Below are positions 8,525-16,654 of a DNA stretch of 64,000 bases, piece by piece (the first letter of the stretch is position 1; each line of letters starts with the position of its first letter). Source of the DNA: an uncultured Bacteroidota bacterium (GTDB lineage: Bacteria > Bacteroidota > Bacteroidia > Chitinophagales > Chitinophagaceae); the NCBI GenBank assembly GCA_903829015.1, contig CAIKOJ010000180.1:1-64000 (forward strand), given 5' to 3'. Under the pieces are notes generated by a model. It did no database searches and was not told the origin of the DNA. It was given only the letters and a program-made list of their open reading frames with translations. A program made the position numbers and the translations under genes.

Positions 8525-9460
8525 ATGGCGATATTTGAAGATATAAAAAGTTTACCCCGGTTCAGGAATGCAGTTATCACTATCGGCACATTCGATGGGG
8601 TACATCTGGGGCATAGGGCAATATTGAATGAAGTAATATCCCATGCACAAAAGGTAAACGGAGAAAGTGTGCTACTCACTTTCGAACCTCATCCTCGGAA
8701 ATTGCTGTTCCCTAGCCAACCCTTGGGTATCATCACTCCTTTACGTCAAAAAATAAAATTCATTACAGAGGCTGGGATACAACATGTGGTTATAGTTCCC
8801 TTTACACTTGAATTTGCGGGGCTCTCCGCACACGATTATGTAAAAGATTTCCTTGTCGGAGTATTTTATCCACATAGCATTGTTATAGGGTACGACCATC
8901 GTTTTGGGCACGATCGCACCGGAGATATAAACCTGCTCGAGCAATACACTCAGGAGTTTGGTTTTGAACTAACAGAGATTGCCGTGCAGCTGATCGACGA
9001 TGCCGCCGTAAGTTCTACAAAAATAAGGAAGGCTGTACAGGAAGGACGGGTAAAGGATGCAGGTGAAATGCTCGGAAGGAATTATTCACTGTCCGGCAGG
9101 GTAGCACACGGCAATAAACTTGGCAGAACAATCGGCTATCCAACAGCCAACCTCACGCCACTCGATCACGATCAGATCGCACCGGCAAATGGAATATACG
9201 CCATCAGGGCATTGCACCACAACACCATGTATGACGGAATGATGAGCATCGGATTCAATCCAACCGTGAGCGACACCAAAGAACTGAAGATTGAAGCAAA
9301 TCTGTTTGGGTTTGATAGCGATATATATGGAGACGATCTTGAAATATTCTTCGTCGATAAACTGCGCGATGAACAAAAATTCGAATCCCTGGACGCACTG
9401 GTTCAACAACTGCACAACGATAAAATACACGCTGTCGCTTTACTAAAAAATACACAATAG
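8525..9460 (+). CDS. ribF: Bifunctional riboflavin kinase / FAD synthetase
   Basis: 311 residues, the standard length. The N-terminal FMN adenylyltransferase domain shows the nucleotidyltransferase signature GTFDGVHLGHRAIL (about 23-36) and the downstream SSTKIRKAVQEGRV. The C-terminal riboflavin kinase domain shows GRNYSLSGRVAHGNKLGRTIGYPTAN (stated here as GRVAHGNKLGRTIGYPTAN) and NGIYAI. It converts riboflavin to FMN and FAD in the cytoplasm. Convergent with exonuclease III across a repeat-filled gap of 328 bp. Confidence 0.96.
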   Translation: MAIFEDIKSLPRFRNAVITIGTFDGVHLGHRAILNEVISHAQKVNGESVLLTFEPHPRKLLFPSQPLGIITPLRQKIKFITEAGIQHVVIVPFTLEFAGLSAHDYVKDFLVGVFYPHSIVIGYDHRFGHDRTGDINLLEQYTQEFGFELTEIAVQLIDDAAVSSTKIRKAVQEGRVKDAGEMLGRNYSLSGRVAHGNKLGRTIGYPTANLTPLDHDQIAPANGIYAIRALHHNTMYDGMMSIGFNPTVSDTKELKIEANLFGFDSDIYGDDLEIFFVDKLRDEQKFESLDALVQQLHNDKIHAVALLKNTQ

Positions 9461-9506
9461 AGTTACCGGCTATTCTTTTTCAAACAACATAATCCATCAC
9501 ATTTCT

Positions 9507-9788
9507 CAACCGCCCTGAAAGGGCATCATCCCCTAGCGACGGGCATCGCCCATCGAGACGCCATGCAGTGGATATCGCCCATTGAGACACCGTACGGCAT
9601 CGCCCATCGAGATGACATAGGGTGGGCATCGCCCATCTAGACAACGCACGGCATCGCCATCGAAATACAATACTCGATTCTTGCAATTCCCAACCGCCCT
9701 GAAAGGGCATCATCCCCTAGCGATGGGCATCGCCCATCGAGACAACATGGGTATCGCCCATCGAAACAATTTGGGCATCGCCCCTCGA
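9507..9788. repeat. Two copies of a two-hairpin intergenic module plus satellites
   Basis: Two 53-bp modules (9507-9559 and 9691-9743) differ at a single base. Each holds hairpin A (GCCCT-GAA-AGGGC), a spacer ATCATCCCCTAGC, and hairpin B, in which GATGGGC pairs with GCCCATC across an ATC loop (GACGGGC in copy 1). Between and after them are degenerate copies of hairpin B and the tail CATCGAGACAAC. The region fills the gap between the convergent 3' ends of ribF and xth. The same architecture occurs three times at 29840-30065. Any ORF through this region only translates the repeat. Confidence 0.8.
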
Positions 9789-10553
9789 CTACACATCCAA
9801 TTCCAGAAACACCGGACAATGATCCGAATGCCTCACATCTGGCATTATCTCAGCATGCTTCAGCGACTTTTTAAGCGGCTCACTTACATTGATGTAATCT
9901 ATGCGCCAGCCCTTGTTGTTAGCACGCGCACCGGCAAACTGGCTCCACCATGTATACTGGTGAGGCTCGGTATTGAACTGCCTGAAAGTATCCACATAGC
10001 CATTGTCAAATAGCTTATCCATCCATGCCCTTTCTTCCGGCAGAAAACCTGTGTAGTTCTTATTGCGCACAGGGTCATGAATGTCTATTGCTTTATGGCA
10101 AATGTTGTAGTCTCCGCAAACTATCAGCTTGGGTTGTTTTTTTCTCAGCTCGGCTAGATAATCAAAAAACTCATCCAGCCACTGGTATTTATAAGTCTGT
10201 CTTTCTTCGCCGCTTGTGCCGCTTGGGAAGTAGGCGTTAACTATTGTCACCTTTCCAAAGTCTGCCTGTATAACCCGACCTTCAAAATCACTTTGTTCAA
10301 TACCATGGCCAGTTACTACGTTCTTTAGTTTGATCTTGGTAAGAATTGCCACACCGCTATATCCCTTCTTCTGCGCAGAAAAAGAATATATTTCATACCC
10401 CGCTTCATTGATCTCTGCTTCCGGCACATCTTCTTTGTGGGCCTTTATTTCCTGCAGGCAGATAACATCTGCCGGGTCTGTTTTTAGCCAGTCAATAAAC
10501 CCCTTTCTTACCGCTGCGCGGATTCCGTTTACGTTATATGTAATGATCCTCAT
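9789..10553 (-). CDS. xth: Exodeoxyribonuclease III
   Basis: 254-residue exonuclease III / AP endonuclease of the EEP superfamily. All family blocks are present in order: YNVNGIRAA at the N-terminus, CLQEIKA with the metal-binding Glu, NAYFPSG, CGDYNICH, the WRIDYI block, and a C-terminal SDHCPVFLEL with the catalytic Asp-His. It removes 3' blocks and incises at abasic sites in base excision repair. The stop codon lies directly against the repeat array at 9507-9788. Confidence 0.96.
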   Translation of the reverse strand: MRIITYNVNGIRAAVRKGFIDWLKTDPADVICLQEIKAHKEDVPEAEINEAGYEIYSFSAQKKGYSGVAILTKIKLKNVVTGHGIEQSDFEGRVIQADFGKVTIVNAYFPSGTSGEERQTYKYQWLDEFFDYLAELRKKQPKLIVCGDYNICHKAIDIHDPVRNKNYTGFLPEERAWMDKLFDNGYVDTFRQFNTEPHQYTWWSQFAGARANNKGWRIDYINVSEPLKKSLKHAEIMPDVRHSDHCPVFLELDV

Positions 10554-10606
10554 GGTTTCTTTTTTATTGTTGTGAAAATAGGCAAAATCCTGTAATCCGG
10601 AAGTCG

Positions 10607-11302
10607 TTATACCAACCCCTCATCGGCCAGGCTCAGATATTCAGATCCTGCAATGATCAGGTGATCAATGAACTTGATATCCATCACCTCTGCCGCTTCT
10701 TTGAATTTATAAGTCAGTTTCTTATCTGCCTCACTTGGCCTTTTATTACCTGATGGATGATTGTGGGCTACAATGATCTGGCTGGCATTGCATAGCAGGC
10801 AGTTTTTAAGTATCATCCGTATATCAGCAACGGTAGCGGTGAGTCCACCGCTGCTCACTTGTTCTTCCTTTATGAGTTTGCTGGCAGTATTCAGGTACAG
10901 CACATAAAATGCTTCGTGGTTCAGGTCCTGCAGGTGCGGCATAATTATGTCTGCCGCCTGCTTGCTGTTGGCTATGGTCGGTATGTCTCTTGCCGCACTC
11001 AGTTGTCGGCGGCGTCCCAGTTCCATTGCTGCTGTGATGATAATTGCTTTGGCATCGCCTATACCTTTAATGGCCTGCATCTGTTCCAGCGATAGCCTGC
11101 CCAACTCACGCAGGTCGTTATTGGCTAGTGATAATACGTCTCTCGATACTTCCACTGCCGACCGCTGCGGTGTCCCGTTTACTATCAGTATGGCCAGCAA
11201 TTCAGCATCAGTCAAAGCCGAGGCTCCTTTTTCCATCAGTTTTTCCCGTGGCTGATCCTGTGCCGACCAGTTTTTAATAGTGTTGGGCTCGTTCATCAGC
11301 AT
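10607..11302 (-). CDS. radC: RadC family JAB-domain protein
   Basis: 231 residues. An N-terminal helix-hairpin-helix-like UPF0758 region (LTDAELLAILI, MQAIKGIGDAKA) precedes a JAMM/MPN+ domain with the metal motif HNHPSG (His about 180 and 182) followed by SEAD. RadC was named for DNA repair, but its activity is unproven. Starts ATG 11302 or ATG 11296 are both possible; they differ by two residues. It is separated from xth by about 50 bp on the same strand, so the two may form one transcript. Confidence 0.92.
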   Translation of the reverse strand: MLMNEPNTIKNWSAQDQPREKLMEKGASALTDAELLAILIVNGTPQRSAVEVSRDVLSLANNDLRELGRLSLEQMQAIKGIGDAKAIIITAAMELGRRRQLSAARDIPTIANSKQAADIIMPHLQDLNHEAFYVLYLNTASKLIKEEQVSSGGLTATVADIRMILKNCLLCNASQIIVAHNHPSGNKRPSEADKKLTYKFKEAAEVMDIKFIDHLIIAGSEYLSLADEGLV

Positions 11303-11434
11303 GAAAATACATGAATTTTAGAGTCTCAAAAACAATTATAAGGATTTGTATTATGGTTATCAGTTTACACTATTGGTTAAATGCAGTATTTCTGCCCATA
11401 GCCTGTTAACTTCGCACTTTAATTCCTTTTGCCT

Positions 11435-13030
11435 GTGTCCAATACTTTTACATATGTGCCGTACAAGGAAACCGGTTACTTTTCTCAGCTCGTAACTGAT
11501 TATCTGTCCGGCAATCCTGATATAGCACCTTTTTTTCAGTATGCACCCGATCTCTCGGGTTTAGAGCAGGCAATTGCCAATCGTAGTAATTTTCCGGTTG
11601 ATAGGGGGCTTTTGGTAAATGTGCTGACAAGACAATACACTGGTTTGTCTGAACTGCCACCGGTAACGGCTAATATCAACGCACTGGCAAATGAAAATAC
11701 TTATACCGTTTGCACTGCCCACCAACCCAATCTGCTTACCGGTTACCTCTATTTTGTTTACAAAATTATCCACGCTATCCGTCTGGCAGAAGAGTTGAAT
11801 GCCCTTCATCCGGATAAGTATTTTGTACCAGTTTACTACATGGGTAGTGAAGATGCCGATATCGAAGAGTTAGGTACATTCAGGTTCAGAGGCGACAAAT
11901 ACATTTGGGACGGCGACGGGCAAAAAGGTGCAGTTGGCCGTATGGATACAAAGGGATTAAAAAAGATCCTCACTGATCTCTTTAAATTTTTCGGCCCTCC
12001 CGGTAAAAACTGCGACGATCTGCAGCAACTTTTGACGACAGCATACCTGAAACATAAAACCATAGGTCAGGCAACCCGTTACCTTGTGCATGAGCTGTTT
12101 GGCCGCTTCGGCCTCATTGTCATTGATCCTGATGATGCCGACCTGAAAAGAACATTTGTTCCGGTAGTGCGCGAAGATCTGCTGAAAAGCAATTCCATCG
12201 ATATTGTTTCCAGCCAGATCGAAAAACTGTCGGCCAAATACAAAATACAAGCGCATCCCCGCGCCGTCAACCTGTTTTATCTGGTCGATGGAATGAGAGA
12301 GCGTATTGAGAAAACTGGCGATAGCTGGGTTGTTGTAAATTCAGATATACAATGGTCTGAAGCGGCCTTGCTGATTGAGTTAGAGCAGCATCCCGAAAGG
12401 TTCAGTCCCAACGTAGTTCTGAGAGGATTGTTTCAGGAAACCATTCTGCCAAATGTGGCATTCATCGGTGGTGGGGCAGAAGTAGCCTACTGGATGCAGT
12501 TGAAGACGCTGTTTGCACATCACAATGTCTTCTATCCCGCTGTATTCCTTCGCCAGTCGGTGATGTGGATACCTCCTGCTTCGTCTGAATTGTACAAAAA
12601 GCTCGGCTTCACAGTTGCCGAAATATTCAAGCCCGAGTCAGAACTGCAGAAAGAATACCTCTCAAAAAATTCGTCGGTTATCTGGCACACCGACGATGAA
12701 GCCGCCGGCATCGAAAAAGTACTCAACGATCTCAAACAAAAAGCCATTGCTCTGGACCCTACTTTAGAAGGAGCAGTGGGTGCCGCAAACGCCAGAATAC
12801 AACATCAGTTCGATATGTTGGAGAAGAAAATGCTCCGTGCCGAAAAACGGAAAAATCAGGTGCAAATGGATCGGATAACCCGCCTCCGGGAAGCACTTTT
12901 TCCAAACAATAGCCTGCAGGAGCGGGTAGAAAACTTCCTGGAATATTACCTCACTTACGGGCCATCCTTTTTTGATGTGATCAAGCAGGGAATACGGCCA
13001 ACGAAAAATGAGTTTTTGGTGATCGAATAA
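11435..13030 (+). CDS. bshC: Bacillithiol synthase, cysteine-adding enzyme
   Basis: About 531 residues; the BshC family is usually about 530-540. Diagnostic blocks are TVCTAHQPNLLTGYLYF, the MGSEDADIEEL segment, GGGAEVAYWMQLK and VFYPAVFLRQSVMW. The enzyme adds cysteine to glucosaminyl-malate in the last step of bacillithiol synthesis in the cytoplasm. The start is GTG 11435 or TTG 11429; no ATG is available. A near-consensus -7 box (TAACTTCG, 11407-11414) lies about 20 nt upstream. The other bsh genes are not in the window. Confidence 0.93.
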   Translation: MSNTFTYVPYKETGYFSQLVTDYLSGNPDIAPFFQYAPDLSGLEQAIANRSNFPVDRGLLVNVLTRQYTGLSELPPVTANINALANENTYTVCTAHQPNLLTGYLYFVYKIIHAIRLAEELNALHPDKYFVPVYYMGSEDADIEELGTFRFRGDKYIWDGDGQKGAVGRMDTKGLKKILTDLFKFFGPPGKNCDDLQQLLTTAYLKHKTIGQATRYLVHELFGRFGLIVIDPDDADLKRTFVPVVREDLLKSNSIDIVSSQIEKLSAKYKIQAHPRAVNLFYLVDGMRERIEKTGDSWVVVNSDIQWSEAALLIELEQHPERFSPNVVLRGLFQETILPNVAFIGGGAEVAYWMQLKTLFAHHNVFYPAVFLRQSVMWIPPASSELYKKLGFTVAEIFKPESELQKEYLSKNSSVIWHTDDEAAGIEKVLNDLKQKAIALDPTLEGAVGAANARIQHQFDMLEKKMLRAEKRKNQVQMDRITRLREALFPNNSLQERVENFLEYYLTYGPSFFDVIKQGIRPTKNEFLVIE

Positions 13031-13056
13031 ACCTGTTTTATTTTATCAGCTTCACT

Positions 13057-13064
13057 TACCTTTG
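13057..13064 (+). promoter_or_regulatory. -7 box abutting the start codon
   Basis: TACCTTTG matches TAnnTTTG exactly and ends one base before the ATG at 13066. Transcription would begin at or inside the first codons, so the mRNA is probably leaderless, perhaps using the GTG at 13069. Confidence 0.5.
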
Positions 13065-13065
13065 T

Positions 13066-13491
13066 ATGGTGAAAAAAATAAAGACCATTGCATCCGTTTT
13101 GTCCATTTCCAGTTTGCTGGCATTCAGCTTATTGCTGACCAACTGTAATAAAAAGGATTCAACTAGCCAGGTGTTTTCAGGCGATTGTGCCCATCGTATA
13201 GCCGGTATTTATTCTTGCAGCGACTATTGCTCGTCCTTCGGGCAGCCTACTTATCAGTCCACTATTACTGCTACTGATGCAGTCAACATTACATTCAGTA
13301 ACCTTGGCGGCTCTATGGTTACAGCTGTAGTGGATAGCGTTGCGGGTACCATTTCAATACCTACGCAAACGTTTCCCGGCAATTTTTCAATATCAGGTAC
13401 CGCCACATTTACTACCAATCGAATTATTGTCAACTGGAGTGGTTTGGCATACGGTGCGCCCATAACCTGCAGCACCACCCTCACCAGATAA
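13066..13491 (+). CDS. Small secreted lipoprotein
   Basis: 141 residues. A signal peptide ends in a lipobox (LLLTNC, Cys about 27) and is followed by an Asn/Lys/Ser stretch and a beta-rich domain of about 105 residues with several cysteines (CAHRIAGIYSCSDYC). This is an outer-membrane or periplasmic lipoprotein of unrecognised family. The -7 box sits directly against the start codon, and GTG 13069 is an alternative start. It is convergent with, and only 2 bp from, the end of the next gene. Confidence 0.75.
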   Translation: MVKKIKTIASVLSISSLLAFSLLLTNCNKKDSTSQVFSGDCAHRIAGIYSCSDYCSSFGQPTYQSTITATDAVNITFSNLGGSMVTAVVDSVAGTISIPTQTFPGNFSISGTATFTTNRIIVNWSGLAYGAPITCSTTLTR

Positions 13492-13493
13492 CA

Positions 13494-14945
13494 TCATTTC
13501 ATTAGTTCAGTGTACCCAATTGTTGTGTAAGGCGCCGACCAGTTAGGTCGGAAGTACGTTGAGTTGATTCTTGCTTTTGGCCATATTTCCCAGCAGCCTA
13601 TCAAAGTGTCGTTGCCGGTTTTCAGGGTAGTGGTCAGCAGGTTCGGATCAGCAAATAGAAAAGTTCTTTGCGGGTCATCTCCTTTTAGTTTTGATAAAAT
13701 GATGCTTTCCACAGGTGCTCCCCAATTCATGATCAATGCACTGTCGGCAAATGGCACCGGCTCGGGGATCGCTATTTTCGTCAAATTCTTTTCTTTCATC
13801 TTGTTGAGCATGCCATCCAGTATAGCCACGCGGTTACTGAATTTATGATGAGCTTGAAAAATAAACAGGACGCGGACGCAGAATATAACTGTGATCAGCA
13901 AGGTGCCTGTTCTAATATTTAATTTAGGTAGCAGGTAGTACACAAATGGCGCGCTGCAAATGATAGCCAGTGGCATATACTCGCTCTCTATATAAAATCT
14001 GTTGGTGTTAACGTCTTTGAAAACTATACCTAACAATAATAGGTAACCCATTGCGCATAAAACAGTAAATACGCTGAATAGATATTTCCCCTGCCTGATG
14101 GCATAAAATAGCCCTGCGGCAAAAATGGCAATGAACAACCAATAGTTGTTGAGGCAGCCCTCAAAAAAATATTTAATTACCGGAGATTGAAGAATTTCAC
14201 CAATGCCTGGCAACTGTGTTTTTGTGACCAGTTCAATTTTCGTGGCGTCATACCCGTGCTCATTGCCCTGTCTGAACTTTAGATAAGAAATTGTGAGCAA
14301 TAACAGTGAAAACACAATTGTTTGCACCTTGGAATATGGCCATTCTTCTTTACGTAGCCGTGCTGCTACCCAAAGGTACACTGCCACTATCATCACAAGC
14401 GGATGTGTCCATATAGCCAGTGCGAATGTCGCCGCAAAGATCAGGATGCCAACCAACAAAGGTTTGCTTCTTTCTGCAAAATAGGCGTTGAGCGCAAAAG
14501 CCAGAAAGAGCCACGTTATACCCTGGTGTACCTCGTTGTTCGGCCAATAATAAGTATCGCTTACAAATAGGGTAAAGTACAGCCCGAACAAAATAGCCAG
14601 ACCGTAGTTCTTAAATTTATAAACCAGTAGTAAAGCAACCGTTCCGTAAAAAATATAAAAACTCGCTGAGTATAAAACAACCAGCATACGAAAGGGTATA
14701 CCTAGTTTTGAAAACAGCAACGGAAACATCTGTGTGATAAACGAGCCTATTCTGTGCTCTTCAATGTGCAGCCTGCCATCATTTACCACTCTAAATAGCA
14801 CGTGCGGGCTATCAATAAAAAGCATACGCTCTTTGTAAAACAAAACCGCTCCTGCCAGCAAAAGGAAAAGTAACGCCGGCACTAATTGTGCTATAGCCTT
14901 CATCTCTTTAACTGGTAGTTGTATAACGGGCTTGTTTTCCGACAT
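13494..14945 (-). CDS. Polytopic membrane protein, glycosyltransferase-like
   Basis: About 483 residues from ATG 14945; the ATG at 15002 adds an unlikely leader. It has about ten hydrophobic segments spread over residues 15-370 and a soluble C-terminal region of about 110 residues. The architecture, with a long first extracytoplasmic loop (DSPHVLFRVVNDGRLHIEEHR), recalls GT-C-type glycosyltransferases or O-antigen-type membrane enzymes, but I see no decisive catalytic motif. It is flanked by a lipoprotein (convergent) and a beta-barrel gene (divergent). Function unassigned. Confidence 0.6.
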   Translation of the reverse strand: MSENKPVIQLPVKEMKAIAQLVPALLFLLLAGAVLFYKERMLFIDSPHVLFRVVNDGRLHIEEHRIGSFITQMFPLLFSKLGIPFRMLVVLYSASFYIFYGTVALLLVYKFKNYGLAILFGLYFTLFVSDTYYWPNNEVHQGITWLFLAFALNAYFAERSKPLLVGILIFAATFALAIWTHPLVMIVAVYLWVAARLRKEEWPYSKVQTIVFSLLLLTISYLKFRQGNEHGYDATKIELVTKTQLPGIGEILQSPVIKYFFEGCLNNYWLFIAIFAAGLFYAIRQGKYLFSVFTVLCAMGYLLLLGIVFKDVNTNRFYIESEYMPLAIICSAPFVYYLLPKLNIRTGTLLITVIFCVRVLFIFQAHHKFSNRVAILDGMLNKMKEKNLTKIAIPEPVPFADSALIMNWGAPVESIILSKLKGDDPQRTFLFADPNLLTTTLKTGNDTLIGCWEIWPKARINSTYFRPNWSAPYTTIGYTELMK

Positions 14946-15050
14946 CTGTTGGTAAAAGTAAAATTTAATTCCTTTTATTTGCCCGTAGGCGGCGCTATAC
15001 AATAGTGCTTTAAATATCGTTGGTCATATGCGGGCATGATTTTTGTGCGT

Positions 15051-15058
15051 TATATTTG
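15051..15058 (+). promoter_or_regulatory. -7 promoter box of barrel gene 15075
   Basis: TATATTTG matches TAnnTTTG exactly and ends 16 nt before the ATG at 15075. Confidence 0.55.
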
Positions 15059-15074
15059 CTAAAAAAATAGTTAT

Positions 15075-15707
15075 ATGAAACATACACTCATCATTTTGGC
15101 TGTTGCTGTTTTATTTATCCCTAACAGTCTGCACGCTAAAACCCCTGTTATTGGTAAAGCGAAAAAAATTGTACCTAAGGCAACATTTGGTTTAAAAGGA
15201 GGGCTCAATCTCCAACAGACTTCCGGTTCCCTCGCCGACAATGCTTTCAATGCAGGTGCTTTGGGGGGCGTATTTGTAGGGCTTACCAAAAAGAAAATAG
15301 GTGTGCAGGTGGAAGGTTTGGTGAAGTCTGCTAAAGTTGATTATGTACCTTCATTTTCTCCGGGTACCGGAGCCTCGGTGAAATACCACGTAAAAACGGT
15401 GTCATTAAATGTCCCTGTTTTGTTTGAATGCAAACTTTTCTGGCGCATTTGGGGTCAGGTGGGGCCTCAGTTCAGTACTATTCTCACTGCCGAGGAAAGT
15501 TCTAAAGATGTAAAAAAACAATTCAACACTACCAACTTCGATGGTGTGATTGGTTTACAGGCAATGCTTCCGGCTCATTTCACACTGAGTGCCCGCTATG
15601 TTTTGGGTCTCACGAATATGAACAAAACAGCAGTTAATTACAACGGAGCGGTTGATACCTGGAACGAACGCAGTGTGCAGATAGCCCTTGGTTTCCGTTT
15701 TCTTTGA
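15075..15707 (+). CDS. Outer-membrane beta-barrel (PorT-like) protein
   Basis: 210 residues with a clear signal peptide (KHTLIILAVAVLFIPNSLHA) and a beta-barrel pattern of alternating hydrophobic strands. It has the family opening FGLKGGLNLQQ and ends in aromatic F-R-F-L, the outer-membrane C-terminal pattern. It matches the porin family / outer membrane protein beta-barrel domain common in Bacteroidota. The following gene is a paralog with the same opening (FGIKAGLNLQK), so the pair arose by tandem duplication. The substrate is unknown. Confidence 0.8.
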   Translation: MKHTLIILAVAVLFIPNSLHAKTPVIGKAKKIVPKATFGLKGGLNLQQTSGSLADNAFNAGALGGVFVGLTKKKIGVQVEGLVKSAKVDYVPSFSPGTGASVKYHVKTVSLNVPVLFECKLFWRIWGQVGPQFSTILTAEESSKDVKKQFNTTNFDGVIGLQAMLPAHFTLSARYVLGLTNMNKTAVNYNGAVDTWNERSVQIALGFRFL

Positions 15708-15743
15708 TTCTTCGTTTGAAAGCCCGTTGTAAAATAATTGGTC

Positions 15744-15751
15744 TATTTTTG
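15744..15751 (+). promoter_or_regulatory. -7 promoter box of barrel gene 15771
   Basis: TATTTTTG matches TAnnTTTG and ends 19 nt before TTG 15771. This argues against the TTG at 15738, which lies upstream of it, as the start. Confidence 0.5.
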
Positions 15752-15770
15752 TACAGCTAAAACAACTCAT

Positions 15771-16406
15771 TTGAAACAACACTTACTATCCGCATTCATC
15801 GCTACTATATTGCTGTGTTCATTCAACAGCCATGCCCAGTTATTTTCGGGCGACCCGGCAAATAGAGATTCTACTGCTCCAAAGGTTGAATTTGGCATTA
15901 AAGCCGGACTCAACCTGCAGAAAATGGCCAGCGATTCTACTTGGGAAGACAAGATGAATCCGGGTTTTGCCGGCGGTATTTTTATGCAGACAGGTAAGAA
16001 TAAATTTGGAGTTCGTGTAGAGGTGTTGGCATCTACTGCCCACTATACCTTTAAGTACATTACCGATTCATTAGGTACTAAAGGCGACTTTACTTCGCTA
16101 AGCATTGATATTCCATTGTTATTGGAGTACAAAGTTGTTCCGTTCCTTTGGATTCAGGCTGGTTTGCAATACAGCAGTATCATTTCCATACATAACAAGG
16201 CGGGTTTTGATGGCGATTCCAAATTGCTGTTCAAGAATGGCGGATTTGCAGCAACCGGTGGACTGGAAGCTAGATTGCCAATGAAGTTCATTGCCGGAGC
16301 AAGGTATTCATACGGGTTTACCAATCTCAACAACAACACCATATTTACAGCCGAACCCTGGAAGACCAGCGCAGTGCAGATATACGTAGGTTATATCATC
16401 AAATAA
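15771..16406 (+). CDS. Outer-membrane beta-barrel protein, paralog
   Basis: About 211 residues from TTG 15771, which gives a standard signal peptide (KQHLLSAFIATILLCSFNSHAQ). The TTG at 15738 precedes the -7 box and would add an unlikely leader. The mature part begins with a short linker and then FGIKAGLNLQKMAS, as in the preceding paralog, with alternating strands and a final VGYIIK. Predicted outer-membrane barrel of the same family, with its own promoter. An open frame on the opposite strand begins exactly at 16407. Confidence 0.78.
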   Translation: MKQHLLSAFIATILLCSFNSHAQLFSGDPANRDSTAPKVEFGIKAGLNLQKMASDSTWEDKMNPGFAGGIFMQTGKNKFGVRVEVLASTAHYTFKYITDSLGTKGDFTSLSIDIPLLLEYKVVPFLWIQAGLQYSSIISIHNKAGFDGDSKLLFKNGGFAATGGLEARLPMKFIAGARYSYGFTNLNNNTIFTAEPWKTSAVQIYVGYIIK

Positions 16407-16622
16407 CTACCAGGCAGAATTGGGTGTAATTAAAGCTTCCCTGTGGTGCCGGATCAATGCAAAATAGAAATAACAGGAATCGATAAGTGATTCGGACAGC
16501 CGTACCTTTTTGAGCCGGTGCAGGAAGCGGCTAATAAAATTAATGAAATGGCTATAATAGGTGCAAAGCGCCTGATTTTCGATAATAGCTGCATACGTTA
16601 CAATTATAAATAGTAAAAAGCT
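16407..16622 (-). other. Open frame of 71 codons without a usable start; possible gene remnant
   Basis: Reading the minus strand from 16622 to the TAG at 16409-16407 gives 71 uninterrupted codons, with protein-like composition such as TYYSHFINFISRFLHRLKK and SESLIDSCYFYFALIRHHRE. It is bounded upstream by TAA (16625-16623) and contains no ATG or GTG; the only TTG is close to the end. Its stop abuts the convergent barrel gene (TAA 16404-16406). It could be a decayed gene or a chance open frame. The rest of the 248-bp gap holds only the mpl promoter. Confidence 0.25.
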
Positions 16623-16626
16623 CGTT

Positions 16627-16634
16627 TAACTTTG
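16627..16634 (+). promoter_or_regulatory. -7 promoter box of mpl
   Basis: TAACTTTG matches TAnnTTTG exactly and ends 20 nt before the mpl ATG at 16655. Confidence 0.55.
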
Positions 16635-16654
16635 TACGAAGTTAGCACAAAAAT

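Noticed and set aside
9507-9788. Possible CRISPR array
   Set aside because: The units are palindromic modules without unique spacers of constant length, and no cas gene is present.
9480-10013. ORFs across the 9.5-9.8 kb repeat (both strands)
   Set aside because: Their residues are the translated two-hairpin repeats, and the rest overlaps xth antisense.
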